64,000 bases of DNA from Ceratotherium simum simum (GCF_000283155.1 NW_004454163.1:18181288-18245287); one strand, 5' to 3'; positions 53,090 to 64,000 are shown, counted from the first letter of the stretch. Translations and numbers: made by a program. The notes: generated by a model not told the origin, from the letters alone.

Positions 53090-54085
53090 ACACAGTGTGG
53101 CAGGTTGAAGATGGCTACAAATTCTTTGACATTTCTTTCATTGAGAGGTGATATCTAATCCCATCCCCTTGAATATAAGCTGGGCTTGTGACTCAACCAA
53201 CAGAATGTGGAGGAAATGACATTCTGTGACTACCAAGGACAGATCATAAGTAGCCTTACAGCTTCCACGTGGGTCTCTTGGGACACCCTCCTGAGAGTCT
53301 GGAGCCACTATCTAGGAAGCACAGCCACTCTGAGATACCATGCTGGAGAGGCCAAATGCAGGCTCCGAGCCCAACCTTCCAGCTGACCCTGCTGTACTGG
53401 GTTGAATAGTGTCCCCCTAAAATTCATGTCTACCTGAAACCTGTGAATGTGACCTTATTTGGAAATAGGATATTTGTAGACATAATCAAGTTAAGTTGAG
53501 GTCATACTGGATTAGGGTGGGCCTTAAATCCAATATTACTGGTGTTCTTATAAGGAGAGGGAAATATGGACACAGAAATACAGACCCAGAGAGAAGAAGG
53601 CCACACGAAGATGGAGGCAGAGATTGGAGTCATGCATCCAGAAGCCAAGGAAAGCCAAGTATTGCTGGCAACAACCAGAAGCTAGAAGAGGCAAGGAAGG
53701 ATTCTTCCCTAGGGACTTCAGAAGGAGCATAGACCTGCCAACATCTTGATTTCAGACTTCTAGCCCCCAGAGTTTTGAAAGAATAAATTTCTGTTGTTTT
53801 AAGCCACTCAGTCTGCAATATTTTGTTACAGCAGCCCTAGGAAACTAATACACCCACCCAGATGCCAGCCATATGAGTGAAACCATCTTAGACCCCCTAG
53901 ACCAGCCCATCTGCCAGCTGAGTACCACCATATGACCTCAGTCAATGCCACACGGAGCAGAAATATCATCCAGCTGAGATCCGTCCAAATTCCTGACCCA
54001 CGAAATCATGAGATATAATAAAATGGATTATTGTTGTAAGCCATGAAGTTTTGGGGTAGTTTTGCAGCCATCAAAAGAAACACAC
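53090..54085 (+). mobile_element. older MLT1-type LTR, split by a younger MLT1A
   Basis: Left piece 53090-53392 (gaagatggctacaaattctt, gctgggcttgtgactcaacc, gcttccacgtgggtctcttg) and right piece 53853-54085 (ccatatgagtgaaaccatct, aattcctgacccacgaaatc, taagccatgaagttttgggg) form one LTR once the MLT1A between them is removed. No internal retroviral genes. Confidence 0.8.
53393..53852 (+). mobile_element. MLT1A-like solo LTR, nested
   Basis: Contains gggttgaatagtgtccccct, gaccttatttggaaatagga, tactggattagggtgggcct, ttctgttgttttaagccact and the end ggaaactaataca. It interrupts an older LTR in the same orientation. No clear target duplication is visible. Confidence 0.93.
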
Positions 54086-55333
54086 AGTAAGTCAGCAGCC
54101 AAGCCGAAAACTAAAATTCAGGTCTACTGCCTCCTTCTTAATTCAGTGGGACATTCCACTCTACCATGCTTTCTCCTAATCATACACCAGTTATTATTCT
54201 TATCAGTTTCATAGGCATATATCTCTTAAGTCTTATCCCAGTACCCCTGTAAAATGAAAATTAATTGAGAACAGGTAAATGTTGTATCATTTTTGTACAC
54301 CTCCATCACTATCCACCCCCTAGCTGAGTGTGTTGGTAGTGGGGGTTACAGACAATGGCACAATAATGCAAACAAGCCAGGCATGTAGGAGAGAGGGTGG
54401 GGCAGGAGGACAGGTCTTGAGGTCGGGGGCAGGGCTGTTGAACGGAAAAGGAAAACTCAGATTGTGAGGGGCTTTGAACTCCAGGCTGGGAAGCTCAGAC
54501 ACAAAGACAGTACACGCCCCTTCCTCCCATGGATATTCGAACGGGAAGACCAGTGAGCTGGAAACAGCCAGCCTTATTTCACTGCCTACGTTACCACTCC
54601 TGTTCTAGCTCGCTGGATGCTGCCTGCTTTCCCCAGCACTTCCTAGCAGTTAAGGACACTTGTGAAACACTTATCTATACTCAGAAACCCAGCCACAACA
54701 CAACTAAATTGATAGCAGTTTTGAAAATCAAGGTCTGGGTGTTGAGAGCCATGTTGTTTTCAAACGGGTCTTCCTGGTTTTTGGGAGAGGACCGACGTTC
54801 ATCTGTGATTCTGCAGTAAAGGGAAATGTTTTCGCTAAACTATCTCAGCTACTGCGGAGACATGGGAGGCTGCTTGAAGCAAAGGCCAAGGGCTAAGAAG
54901 ATACAGAAATCCATTTATGAGACCCCAACCTTGCCACCTCAGAACTTCCCAACCTGGGGTTGGCCTCTCCTTTGAGGATGGTTGGGTCAGCTCTGTTCAG
55001 TTTGGTCATTATCTCCACTCTACTCCTTCTAATAGCAATCTGTGCCAGTGAGAGTCCCTCCCCATGAATCAGTTTCCAGGGTCATTGATCACAACACATG
55101 AGCCTCAGTGGAATTGCTTCCAGAGGTTTAACCACTTAGAGTGCCCTCCCTTCCTCTCCTAAACCCGATCCTACTTGAACCTCAAGCACAGCAAAAATCC
55201 CTTCTTCTGCAACTCCACTAGTCCACAAGTAGACTGGTTTCCCTCTGAGCTTACAGCAGCTAACTATACATCATAGAATAGCAAATTGTTTTATAATATC
55301 TCTATTGTCTTAAACTATCTTTTGCAGCTGCCT
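54086..55333. other. mostly unique sequence
   Basis: A 96-codon frame (54529-54819) has no domain or splice context. A degraded L2- or LINE-like tail may lie at 55140-55330. No gene is supported. Confidence 0.35.
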
Positions 55334-55334
55334 A

Positions 55335-57290
55335 AATATATTTTTAATTTATAATTTTAATGAAAAGGAAGACACACTGAAGGTAAAAAAAACATTGAAA
55401 AATAAACATATATATGATGAAAATAAGTCTCTGTCCAACCCTAACCCCTAGTCCTCTTCCCCAGAAAAAACTGCTATCATCAGTTTCTTGTTTAGTCTTC
55501 CACAGATACTTTATGCCTACATAAGCATATAGATGTACGTGTGTGTGTGTGTATTTACCTGCTAAAACACAAATCGCAGCACATCATGCACTCTTTCCAC
55601 ATCGTGCTTTTTCATGATCTATTGAGCTTTGCTTGTGACAGCATACAAGGTTGGTTTTTGGAATTGCTCATGTGTGCTTGGGAAGGATATGTATTCTCAA
55701 ATGTTGAGTATAGGGTTCTATGTATGACCACTGCATCAAGTACCTTGATTGACATTTTCAAGTCTTCCATTTGCTTACTAATTTTTTGGTCTATTTTATT
55801 TATCAACTATTGAGAGGGGTGTGCTTAAATTTCCCACTTATAAGGGTAAATTTGTTCATTTTTCCTTGAACTTTTATCTTTTTTTTTTCCTTTTTTGCTT
55901 TGTATATTTTGAAACTTAGTTATTAGGTGCATATAAGCTTAGAATTGATATCTTCCTGGAGAATTGAAAAGTTTATTACTATTTTGTGAATCTCTTTAGC
56001 TCTAATAACGTTTCTTGCTTTACAAACTTATTTTTTTGTGATATTAATATAGCTACAGTAGCTTTCTTTGGGTCAGTGTTTGCCCAGTATATATTTTTCC
56101 ATTCTTTTACTTTCGATTTTTCTGTCTCTTGTAAACTGCACATAGGTGGATTTGGATTTTTGTTAATCCAGTCTGACTGATCTCTGTCTACTAATTGCTA
56201 GGTTAAATCTATTTACATTTATTGTAATTACTGATATGTATAGATTTATTCTACTGTCTTATATGGTACTTTTCAATTCACCTTTTCCCACCTATTTTTT
56301 CTCTCATTTACAGCCTTCTTTAGAAAGGACTGAGATTTTTAAATTATATTTTCCTCTTCTCTTTTAGAAGTTATACACTCCATTTCTATTATTTTAGTGC
56401 TCACCTTTAAGTTATTAACATAAATACTTAACTTGAAGTCCAAAATTAATACTACTACCCCTGTTCCAATCAAATCAAGGATTGTAGAACACTTTGTACT
56501 CATTTCCTTCTACCTTACATACTTAAATTTTAAATCTATTTCATTATTTTATCCCATAAATTAATCAGTATTATTAGTGTTTTGATAAAAGTTAGTATTT
56601 GTTTAGATTTACCCATTTGTTTACCAAAGATTCTGTTCTCCATTCCCCATTGCTTCTTAGATCTTCCTTCTACAATGAGTTTCCTTCTTTCTTAAATACA
56701 TATTTTAGGAGTTCCTTTAGTGAATATCTTCTGGTGCAAACTCTTTGAATTTTTGTTTGTCTAAATATGTCTTTCTTTATCATTTATACTGGCATAAAAT
56801 TCTAGTTTGATACTTTTGTTTTCCTTCTTTCTGCACTTTGAAGTCTGGATGACATAGTTGCTGTTGAGAAATCAGCTGTTTTTCTAATTTTGTTGTCTTT
56901 TGTAGGTTTTTCCTCCCTGGCTGATTTTTGAGATCTTTCTATCAGTAATATTATGCGATTTCACTTTCAAGTTTCTAAACATGTGTTTCTTCTCATTTAT
57001 ATTTTTGGGATTCATTTTGCTTCCCTAAACTAAGAACTTATTTCTTTCATCAATTCTGGAAAATCTTCATCCATTTTCTCTTTAAAGATTGCCTCTCTCT
57101 TATTCTCACTATTCTCTCCTTCTATATTTAAGAACTAGACATCTGTTAGACCATACTATTCAGCCTTCGCTGTCTCTTAGCCTTTCTGATATTTTCTTAA
57201 TTTTTGTTTCTCTGTACTGCATTCTGAATAATTTCTTCATATCTACCTGTTAGTTCACTCTTTACAACCAGGTCTACATTTTCCCACCCT
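55335..57290 (-). repeat. L1 (L1M), inverted, about 2 kb
   Basis: Begins with a minus-strand L1 3' UTR piece (ccccagaaaaaactgctatc, catcagtttcttgtttagtc) and continues into inverted ORF2-type text (gtattctcaaatgttgagta, gacattttcaagtcttccat, gtctcttgtaaactgcacat, ttttgaagtctggatgacat-like and tttaaagattgcctctctct). Several rearranged pieces may be joined. No intact frame. Confidence 0.75.
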
Positions 57291-57428
57291 TCCCATCCAG
57301 TTCTCATTCCCTGTGTCCAAGTTTATCAACTTCCTAGAAAGCAATCAATCTAATTAAGTTATCCACTTTGGTGTAAAATCAATGTCAACTATTCCTGAAG
57401 GCATTTAAGCTCATAAATGGATACCTAC
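57291..57428. other. short unclassified interval
   Basis: Pyrimidine-rich text between an inverted L1 and an L2 end; no gene. Confidence 0.35.
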
Positions 57429-57429
57429 C

Positions 57430-57503
57430 CTCACAAACTTGGAATAGGGCTTTGCCCATGATAGGAGCTTGGTAAATCTTTGTTGAATAGATGTATGAAC
57501 CTT
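57430..57503 (+). repeat. L2 LINE 3' end
   Basis: Contains gggctttgcccatgatagga, gcttggtaaatctttgttga and atagatgtatgaa, the L2 terminus. Confidence 0.75.
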
Positions 57504-57589
57504 AGGAAAATAGATAAACTTATAGCTCCAGAAGTCAACAAAGACACCACATAAAACCATCTCTAGCCTCAAGGAACAGAGAACTTCGG

Positions 57590-58635
57590 GCTCTTGTTTG
57601 AGAGATGCTCAACCTCAGTCACCAGGGAAATGAAAATTAAAACCATACTATACACACATCAGAATGACAAAAAATAAAAGATCTGGGGCCAGCCCGGTGG
57701 CGTAGTTGTTAAGTCCGCACACTCCACTTTGACGGCCTGGGGTTCGCAGGCTCGGACCCGGGCGCAGACATATGCACTGCTTATCAAGCCATGCTGTGGC
57801 AGGCATCCCACATATAAAGTAGAGGAAGATGGGCACGGATGTTAGCCCAGAGCCAATCTTCCTCATCAAAAAGAGAAGGATTGGCAATAGGTGTTAGCTC
57901 AGGGCTAATCTTCCTCACCAAAAAAAAAAAAAAAAAAATCTGACAATACCAACTGTTTGTGACAGGGTGGAGCAATGGAGAATGTAATTTGGTATATAGT
58001 CTTTGCCTGCTTGTGGGAATGTAATTTGATATAACCACTTTGGAAAAAACCAGTTTGGTGTTATCTAGTAAAAAGAAAGATAGAGATATTTGATGATAGA
58101 CAATTCCATCCCCAGTAATATACTCTATAGTGATGTGTACCACATGTCAAGAAGATTTACAGCAGTTTGTATTTGCCTAAAACTGGAAATAACCAATTAT
58201 CCAATCAAGAGTGGAAGTAGTAAAAAAATTAGCGCATATTCTTGTATATTCAAACAATGGAATACGGTAATGAAATGAGCTACAACTACACACAGCCAAA
58301 TGGATGATTCTAAGAAACAGAATGTTGAGTGAAAAACAAGACCTAAAAGAATACGTGTATAATGATTCCCTTTTTATTAAGTTCAAAACCAGGTAGATCT
58401 AAATGGTAAAGATGAAAACATAGTTGGTAAAAGAAAAGCAAGGAAATTATTACCATAAAAATAAGGCTAATAGTTATTTCTCAGGAGAGGGAAGGAGTTT
58501 CTAGGGGTCCTTGACATGGATGGTGGTTACTTCAATGTTTGCATTATGACTATGCGTCAAACTGTATGTACAAATTTTATGCACTTTTCTTTGTGATATA
58601 TTATGTTTAAGAGTAAAAAATTCTAAAATAAAAAA
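57590..58635 (+). repeat. L1M 3' end, split by an ERE
   Basis: Left piece 57590-57684 (gaaatgaaaattaaaaccat, cacacatcagaatgacaaaa) and right piece 57940-58635 (gacaataccaactgtttgtg, ctataaccactttggaaaa-like text, aacaatggaatacggtaatg, tttgtgatatattatgttta) form one plus-strand L1 tail. Confidence 0.88.
57685..57938 (+). mobile_element. ERE SINE inserted in L1
   Basis: Plus-strand ERE: ggggccagcccggtggcgta, ggcctggggttcgcaggctc, atcaagccatgctgtggcag, gaggaagatgggcacggatg. The ttagcccagagccaatcttc module occurs twice in slightly different form, before and after aaaaagagaaggattggcaa, followed by an A19 tail. Flanks aaaagatct and aaaaaatct fit a short target duplication. Confidence 0.95.
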
Positions 58636-58639
58636 AGGA

Positions 58640-59810
58640 TGGAGGGACAAAGGAAGGAAGCACCTCAAGTACCTTTTCTCACAAAACTACCAGACGATGT
58701 ATTCTATCAAAACAAGGGAGCAAACCAAGAAAGAAGACATTGGATCCAGGAAACAGGAGTTTCAAACAGAAGCGAGGGAAAGGGAATCCTGAGAATGATG
58801 GTGAGTGACGATCCCAGGCTGACAGCTGTGCACCGGCGAGCAACCACACAAGGATGAAGCACGTCAGAAGTCTCCAGAGAGATTCCAATAGGAGATGAAA
58901 CTGACAGATTGCTCGATGTGTTTGAAAGGATTGGGAAGGTATTTACCCAATTAAGGGAACATTTGGGGCTGAATTCATGATAAATACAGAGAAAACTAAC
59001 CAAACAAACATGTGGACAAAACCAAAGATAATTATTAACTCCAGGGAAAACAAAAACCTGTGCCAGAAAGGAATCGTACAGTGTACTACATAGCTCAGGT
59101 GTGACCAGCATACCTGATTACAACAATGTAAACAGTACATATTGATCTAACCACAATTTTTACATAAGGGTGGGGATATGGGGATATGGGAAATATGTGT
59201 TTCTGGCGTGGATCTAAGGTAAAGAGAGCTAAATTGCCTTTTCCAGAGGGGAAAGTCCATAAATAATAATGTTTAAAATAGGAAAATGAAAACGTAGCTG
59301 TATAAGTGCATTGCTTAGAGGTAGAGAAATGAAAATTTAAAAAGAAAAGCAGCTAAAAAAGAAAGAAATATGATTGTCTCCGGAAAATGGGAAATGAGGC
59401 AGCGTGGGGAAAGGACTGCTATTTTTTTGTACTAAGTCATATTGAACTATTTGATTCTTTAAACTATGGACACACATATATATATTTTTGTGTGTGTATG
59501 TGTATGTGTGAGGAGGACCAGCTCTGAGCTAACATCCAATGCCAATCCTCCTCTTTTTTGCTGAGGAAGACTGGCCCTGGGCTAACATCCGTGCCCATCT
59601 TCCTCTACTTTATATGGGACGCCGCCACAGCATGGCTTAACAAGCAGTGCATTGGTGCGCGCCCGGGATCCCAACCGGCGAACCCCGGGCCACCGCAGCA
59701 GAGCGCGTGCACTTAACCGCTTGCGCCACCGGGCTGGCCCCTGGACGTATATATTTTGATAAAAGCTAAAAATAAAATTTTATTTTAATTAATAATAATA
59801 AACAAAAATA
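58640..59810 (+). repeat. old LINE-like sequence (L1M/HAL1 type), split by an ERE
   Basis: The 3' end (atttttttgtactaagtcat, attgaactatttgattcttt) resembles old L1/HAL1 tails, and the ERE at 59486-59741 interrupts it. The 5' portion (58640-59400) is A-rich and LINE-like but I could not place it precisely. Confidence 0.45.
59486..59741 (-). mobile_element. ERE SINE, minus strand, with (TG)n tail
   Basis: Reverse-complement ERE: a TG-rich tail (tttgtgtgtgtatgtgtatg), gctctgagctaacatccaat, gaggaagactggccctgggc, gggacgccgccacagcatgg, ccgggatcccaaccggcgaa, ending cgccaccgggctggcccc. Flanks beginning tggac (59467 and 59742), each leading into tatatatttt, are an imperfect target duplication altered by repeat expansion. 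Confidence 0.95.
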
Positions 59811-60038
59811 AAATAAAATAAAAGGAAGAATGAGACACCATGTCTTGCTTGAGGGTGTGTGTCGAAGGCAACATCATCAGGTTGCCTCTACTCTTCCCAC
59901 CTCTGCCTGGACATTTCTGCCCCAGGGCTTCCTCAACCACAGTCAGGGCCAGGACTGAGTCAGAGATAGAGGGCACCAGGCTGAACTGACTATGAACAGA
60001 TAGGACAGTCTTAAAAGAACAGCAATACATTCAATACA
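59811..60038. other. short unclassified interval
   Basis: No repeat or gene is recognised in this stretch. Confidence 0.35.
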
Positions 60039-60039
60039 T

Positions 60040-60830
60040 TAAAATTATACCATGACGAGAAAGGTTACCCTAGGGCTGCAAGCAAGAAATGCTTCATACA
60101 AGAGTTCTATTAATAGGCTAAATTATATCAAGATGCTAAATAAGAAAAGCATCTTATAATTTTAATGCATACTTAAAAGATACTTTATAGAATTCAACAA
60201 TCCTTTCTAATAAAATTTTAAGAACTAGAATATAAAGAATTTCTGTTAATAACACAGAGCATCCATATTTAAACTAAATTAGTAATAATTTCTCTAAATT
60301 CCAGAAAACATAAAGTTGCCTACTATCAGTTATTGAAATTATTAATAAAAATGTAATTATTTAACATTGTCTTGAAAGTTCTTGTCAAAAAAAGAGATAA
60401 AGACTGTATAAGGGAAAGAAATATTGAAAAGGAAGAGATAAAAGTATTGCTTAGGGGCTGGCCCGGTGTCCTAGTGGTTAAGTTCTTGCGTTCTGCTTCA
60501 GTGGTCCAGGGTTCACCAGTTCGGATTCTGGGCACAGACATGCTCACTGCTCATCAAGCCATGCTGAGGCAGCATCCCATACAGAAGAGCTACAACTCTA
60601 CAACTATGATATACAACTATGTACTAGGGCTTTGGGGAGAAAAAAAAAAAAAGAGGAAGATTGGCAACAGATGTTAGTGTAGGGCCAATCATCTTCAAAA
60701 AAAAAATATCATTTAAATAAAAAGGTTTGCTCACTAAAAAAAAAAAAAAAATTGCTTGCATGATGTGATTATATACATAGAAAATTAAATCAGCCAAAAT
60801 GATTCAAATATAAAAATACCTAGTGATCCT
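60040..60830 (+). repeat. L1 ORF2 fragment, split by an ERE
   Basis: The left piece (60040-60453) follows the reverse transcriptase part of ORF2: gaaaagcatcttataatttt, tagaattcaacaatcctttc, ttgaaagttcttgtcaaaa, aatattgaaaaggaagagat. The right piece (60758-60830) continues ttatatacatagaaaattaa. Heavily mutated and silent. Confidence 0.78.
60454..60750 (+). mobile_element. ERE SINE inserted in L1
   Basis: Plus-strand ERE: ggggctggcccggtgtccta, gtggttaagttcttgcgttc, atcaagccatgctgaggcag, acaactatgatatacaacta, gaggaagattggcaacagat, with a long impure A-rich tail. The flanks attgctt (60446-60452 and 60751-60757) are a 7-bp target duplication. Confidence 0.94.
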
Positions 60831-60839
60831 GTTAAAGTG

Positions 60840-61352
60840 TAACCGGTTATGTCTCTCTCATGCTCTCTCAACTCCAGTCGCCTCCCATCTCATTGAGATT
60901 AAATCCAGTGTCCTTACAAGGGCCCCATATCATCTGGTGACAATCTCATTTTCCCCATTTTCTACCTCATCTGCTCCATTCCAAACACATGGTTTCCTTA
61001 TTTCCTCAACATACTATGTATGCTCCCATCTCAGGGCCTCTGTATGTGCTGTTCCCTCTGCCATCTCATTCAGGTCTCTGTTCAAATGATACTTATTGAC
61101 ATTAGCCCTCTCTTTCTCAAATGTCACTCTGTGAGTGACCTTTCCTGGGCACTAAATCTGTCCTTGTCATTCTTTACTTTTTCTTTATAAGATTTATTGC
61201 TACCTGACATATCAGTTATGTATTTGCTTATTGTCTCTCTTCTCACTAGAATGTGAAGTCCAACAAGATGGGAATTTTGTATCTTTGGAGCCTAGAAGGA
61301 TATCTGGCCCATGAAAGGCATGAGATATTCTGTGCTGAATAAATGATTAAAT
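60840..61352 (+). repeat. L2 LINE 3' region, long and well preserved
   Basis: Contains agtcgcctcccatctcattg, agggcctctgtatgtgctgt, tccctctgccatctcattca, tattgctacctgacatatca, cactagaatgtgaagtccaa and the terminal gtgctgaataaatgattaaa. About 500 bases of contiguous plus-strand L2, the best copy in the window. Confidence 0.92.
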
Positions 61353-61479
61353 GAAAGTCATATAAAATACTCAAAAGATCCATAGAGGAATTACTTTCTC
61401 TTCCTTTGAAAAATAAAAAGTACTCACAGAAGAAGAGACTGACAATTCTCACATATAACAATATAAAGCTTCTCTATAA

Positions 61480-62290
61480 AGAAAATTAAAATTAAAAAGA
61501 GGACAACAAACTAGGGTAAATATTTGAATCGACAGGACAAAAATGATTAATACTTATAGTCCATAAAGAGCCCATTTAAATTTACAAGAAAAACACCAAC
61601 ACCATAATAGATAAGTGAACATATAATTCAATACAAAATAAACAAGCACATGGAGAAATAGTAATCTTCACTAGCAAACAAAGGGATGTAAATTAAAGCA
61701 AATTGGGATACCATTTTATCAGTCAAATTAGCAAAAAAAAAAAAATCCTTTTGCTAACTGCTACTGAAGTTGAGATGAAATTAGTAGATGCATTCCAGAG
61801 TGATAACACGGTATTAAACAATATTTTTGGAAAGCAATTCAGCAATATATAGAGAGAGCCATATAGATGTCTGTGTCCTTTACCAGTAATTCCTCTATTA
61901 GGAATTATTCCTATGGAAATTCAACAGCAGCAAAAAGCTATTTGAGAGAAGATGCTCAGTGCAGTGTTATCTATAAAAGCCCCAAACTGAAAACATAAAT
62001 GGCCAGCATTAAGGGGAATGGTTTAATAAATTACAGTACCTCAGCACAATGGAATATTATGTGGCCATTAAAATGATAATTATGCAGAAACATGAAAAAT
62101 GTTTATGATCCACTGGTCATTGAAAACATGCAGAATGCAAAATAGTCAGAATGTACCATGGACAAAACGCCCAGGATGTATATGCACTTAGAAGATAATA
62201 TGTAAAAATAATATAGTATTGGATTGAGGTTAGTGGAATTTTATAGTGAGTTATAAGATATATTAATTTTTAAATGTTCTCTTTAAATTT
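61480..62290 (+). repeat. old L1 (L1ME type) 3' region
   Basis: Contains cacatggagaaatagtaatc, ggatgtaaattaaagcaaat, tgggataccattttatcagt, agtaattcctctattaggaa, cacaatggaatattatgtgg ccattaaaat. Diverged, with stops and indels. Confidence 0.85.
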
Positions 62291-62922
62291 CCACCCAGAA
62301 GCTCCTGTAATTTCTAACAAGTTAGATTTTGAAAGGCTCTTCTTGCGCCTGATGTAACACTGCACAAACTACCAATTTGTATACGTCCACGTAAAACTTT
62401 ATCTTTACCGGTATTTACACGACAATAATATGACCCCTCTTACCACCACTTTCAATACTCCCTCTGCTGTGGCGCTTAACGGCAAAAATGCAGAAATACG
62501 TCAAACAAATAAACAAAACAGAACACTCAGGCTAGAGCAAAAATGACCCTCATAACCACTCATGCTGCCTGTTGATGGCTGGCTGGGCAAATGTGTTTTT
62601 CCCTCAGCTGGAAGCTTTGCTGATATCTCTGAGAGTTTCTAGGTGGAGGGAGGTCTCTGCTCTGCCCAAACCAGAACACATGGTCTGAAAACACTGCTGG
62701 ACTTAAGTCAGTCACTCTCTAAAGCAGAAGGTGCAAGCCCACTTGGATTTCCTGGTCATCGTGCATAGGGGCAAGTAGGCTCACCAGCCCAAGACCCTCT
62801 GCACCCCTGATGACAAGCATGGCTTGATGGCGCAGAATGGGGTGGAAGTCCAGTCTGCCCAGAATGCTTTCCTCCCTGTCATCTACCTGGAGAACAGATT
62901 CCCCAACCTTCCTTATAATACG
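62291..62922. other. unique sequence
   Basis: 62290-62560 is non-repetitive and AT-rich with a few CpG sites (gcctgatgtaacactgcaca, tttaccggtatttacacgac). No gene is supported; it is a possible conserved element. Confidence 0.35.
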
Positions 62923-62924
62923 TT

Positions 62925-63132
62925 CCTGACCTCTGTACCACATCCTAGGCATGAGATCTTGAGCAAGTTAGCTAAACTCTGCGCCTCACTTTCCTCCTCC
63001 GTAAAAATGGAGATAATAAAAGCCCTTACTTCATAGCACTGTGCAAGAATTAAATGAGTTAATATCAGCCAAGCAAAGGGAACAGTGCCTGCCATATAGT
63101 AAACACTCACACAATGTTAGTTATCATGTGTT
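62925..63132 (+). repeat. MIR SINE
   Basis: Plus-strand MIR: atgagatcttgagcaagtta, gcgcctcactttcctcctcc, gtaaaaatggagataataaa, gcaagaattaaatgagttaa, tagtaaacactcacacaatg. Confidence 0.9.
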
Positions 63133-63637
63133 GTCACCCCCAGGTGGAATTCACCCATCCCTCCTCTCCACTCTATTCTGTACACATTCCTAATAAAGAA
63201 ACACAGTCCCAAACCTGGTATGGGACAGAACCTTTTCGCATGACGTAATTCCCAACCTCCTTCTGGGAAGAAATTAGTGTTGATAAAACGCTTAAGCAAT
63301 TTTCTGATAAACTTTAATGAGATTAAGACCTCTTCTGGGAAGCCAGTTACCCACCCACTCAGCTGACTGTCACTCAGAATCTAATGACCTGGAAACAATC
63401 TTTTTTTTTATTGTATCCAGTTTAACAGTGATAACCTAATCATTCTATTTTCCTATAAATTTTTCCTATGGGAAAATCTAGAATTGGCCTGCTTAAGCCT
63501 CTTTCCTCCTGACCCACTTGAACTAAAACCTTAATACACGTTTAAAGTAAAAAGTCTGAAAAAATTTAACAAACCCATTATAGAACATCAAATAGTTTAC
63601 AGCGTTTATTTGTGTTCTTTTCTAATTTTCATACTTG
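63133..63637. other. unique sequence
   Basis: I see no gene or clear repeat here; a T9 run lies at about 63402-63410. Confidence 0.4.
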
Positions 63638-63639
63638 AG

Positions 63640-63748
63640 TAAGGACCCTGGTAAGCAGGGACTCTGCTGGTTTTTACTCATATTTTTACCCAGAACTTAA
63701 CATTGTAACTGATAAATAAAAGAGAGTCAAATGTTTGTTAAGATAATA
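63640..63748 (+). repeat. L2 LINE 3' end (weak)
   Basis: Contains ggtaagcagggactctgctg, acccagaacttaacattgta and aactgataaataaaagagag, a degraded L2 terminus. Confidence 0.5.
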
Positions 63749-63879
63749 AATTAATGAAAGAGCAAATAAACCTTTAAAAACAAATGAAAAGAGTTTTTAT
63801 TGTCCAGAAGAATGGGGACACTGTATTATAAAGCACTATTGACTTTGGATTCAACTATAGGTTCAAAACTTGTTTTTAC

Positions 63880-64000
63880 ATAGTTAAAATGTCTATATTA
63901 CCTAAAGCAATCTACAGATTCAATGCAATCCCAATCAGAATCCCAATGACATTCTTCACAGAAATAGAAAAAAGAATACTAAAATTTATATGGGGCAACA
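63880..64000 (+). mobile_element. young-looking L1 (ORF2 part), runs off the right edge
   Basis: From atgtctatattacctaaagc through aatctacagattcaatgcaa and gacattcttcacagaaatag to atttatatggggcaaca, the text follows L1 ORF2 with few apparent changes. The left junction falls inside ORF2, so the copy is 5'-truncated. Its 3' end and age cannot be seen here. Confidence 0.85.

Overview
This is mammalian nuclear DNA, almost certainly from a perissodactyl and most likely an equid (horse, donkey or zebra). Five tRNA-derived SINEs of the ERE (equine repetitive element) type are present at 14941, 28831, 57685, 59486 and 60454. The rest of the background is ordinary eutherian repeat content: L1, L2, L3/CR1-like, MIR, MLT1 LTRs and one Tigger1. 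Nothing looks bacterial, phage or plasmid, and there is no CRISPR array, operon or complete protein-coding gene. Rhinoceros or tapir cannot be excluded by eye.

Layout. 1-11000: L1 3' ends (1240-3245), MIR and L2 relics, and several kilobases of repeat-poor sequence. 11180-11600: the most gene-like spot, a short CpG island with a textbook RFX X-box and, just downstream on the minus strand, a 62-nt interval with strong splice signals and an open frame. 13750-14570: two plus-strand exon candidates, the second (14441-14569) with very good splice sites and 43 open codons. 14900-22900: an ERE, MIR/L2 relics, one L1 3' end and long unique sequence. 22900-26850: a nested repeat stack (L1 split by Tigger1 and by an MLT1), a second MLT1, an L1-like block and a 275-bp alternating purine/pyrimidine tract. 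26850-33200: mostly unique, with an ERE1 in a perfect 15-bp target duplication and weaker exon candidates. 33200-39170: three successive L1 fragments on the plus strand. 39170-55300: L2, MIR and MLT1 relics, another exon candidate (40049-40160), a CA-rich tract and AT-rich unique blocks. 55300-64000: L1-dominated, with three EREs inserted into older L1 copies and a young-looking L1 running off the right edge.

The window therefore looks like intron or intergenic sequence of one or two large genes: a possible minus-strand transcription unit starting at the 11300-11600 CpG island, and isolated plus-strand exons. I could not identify the parent gene from the short predicted peptides. All exon calls rest on splice signals and open frames only. 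Repeat families were assigned by recognising diagnostic stretches, so edges are usually good to about 10-30 bases and subfamily names are tentative. I found no convincing new biological system; the best leads are the X-box promoter with its exon and the unassigned plus-strand exons.
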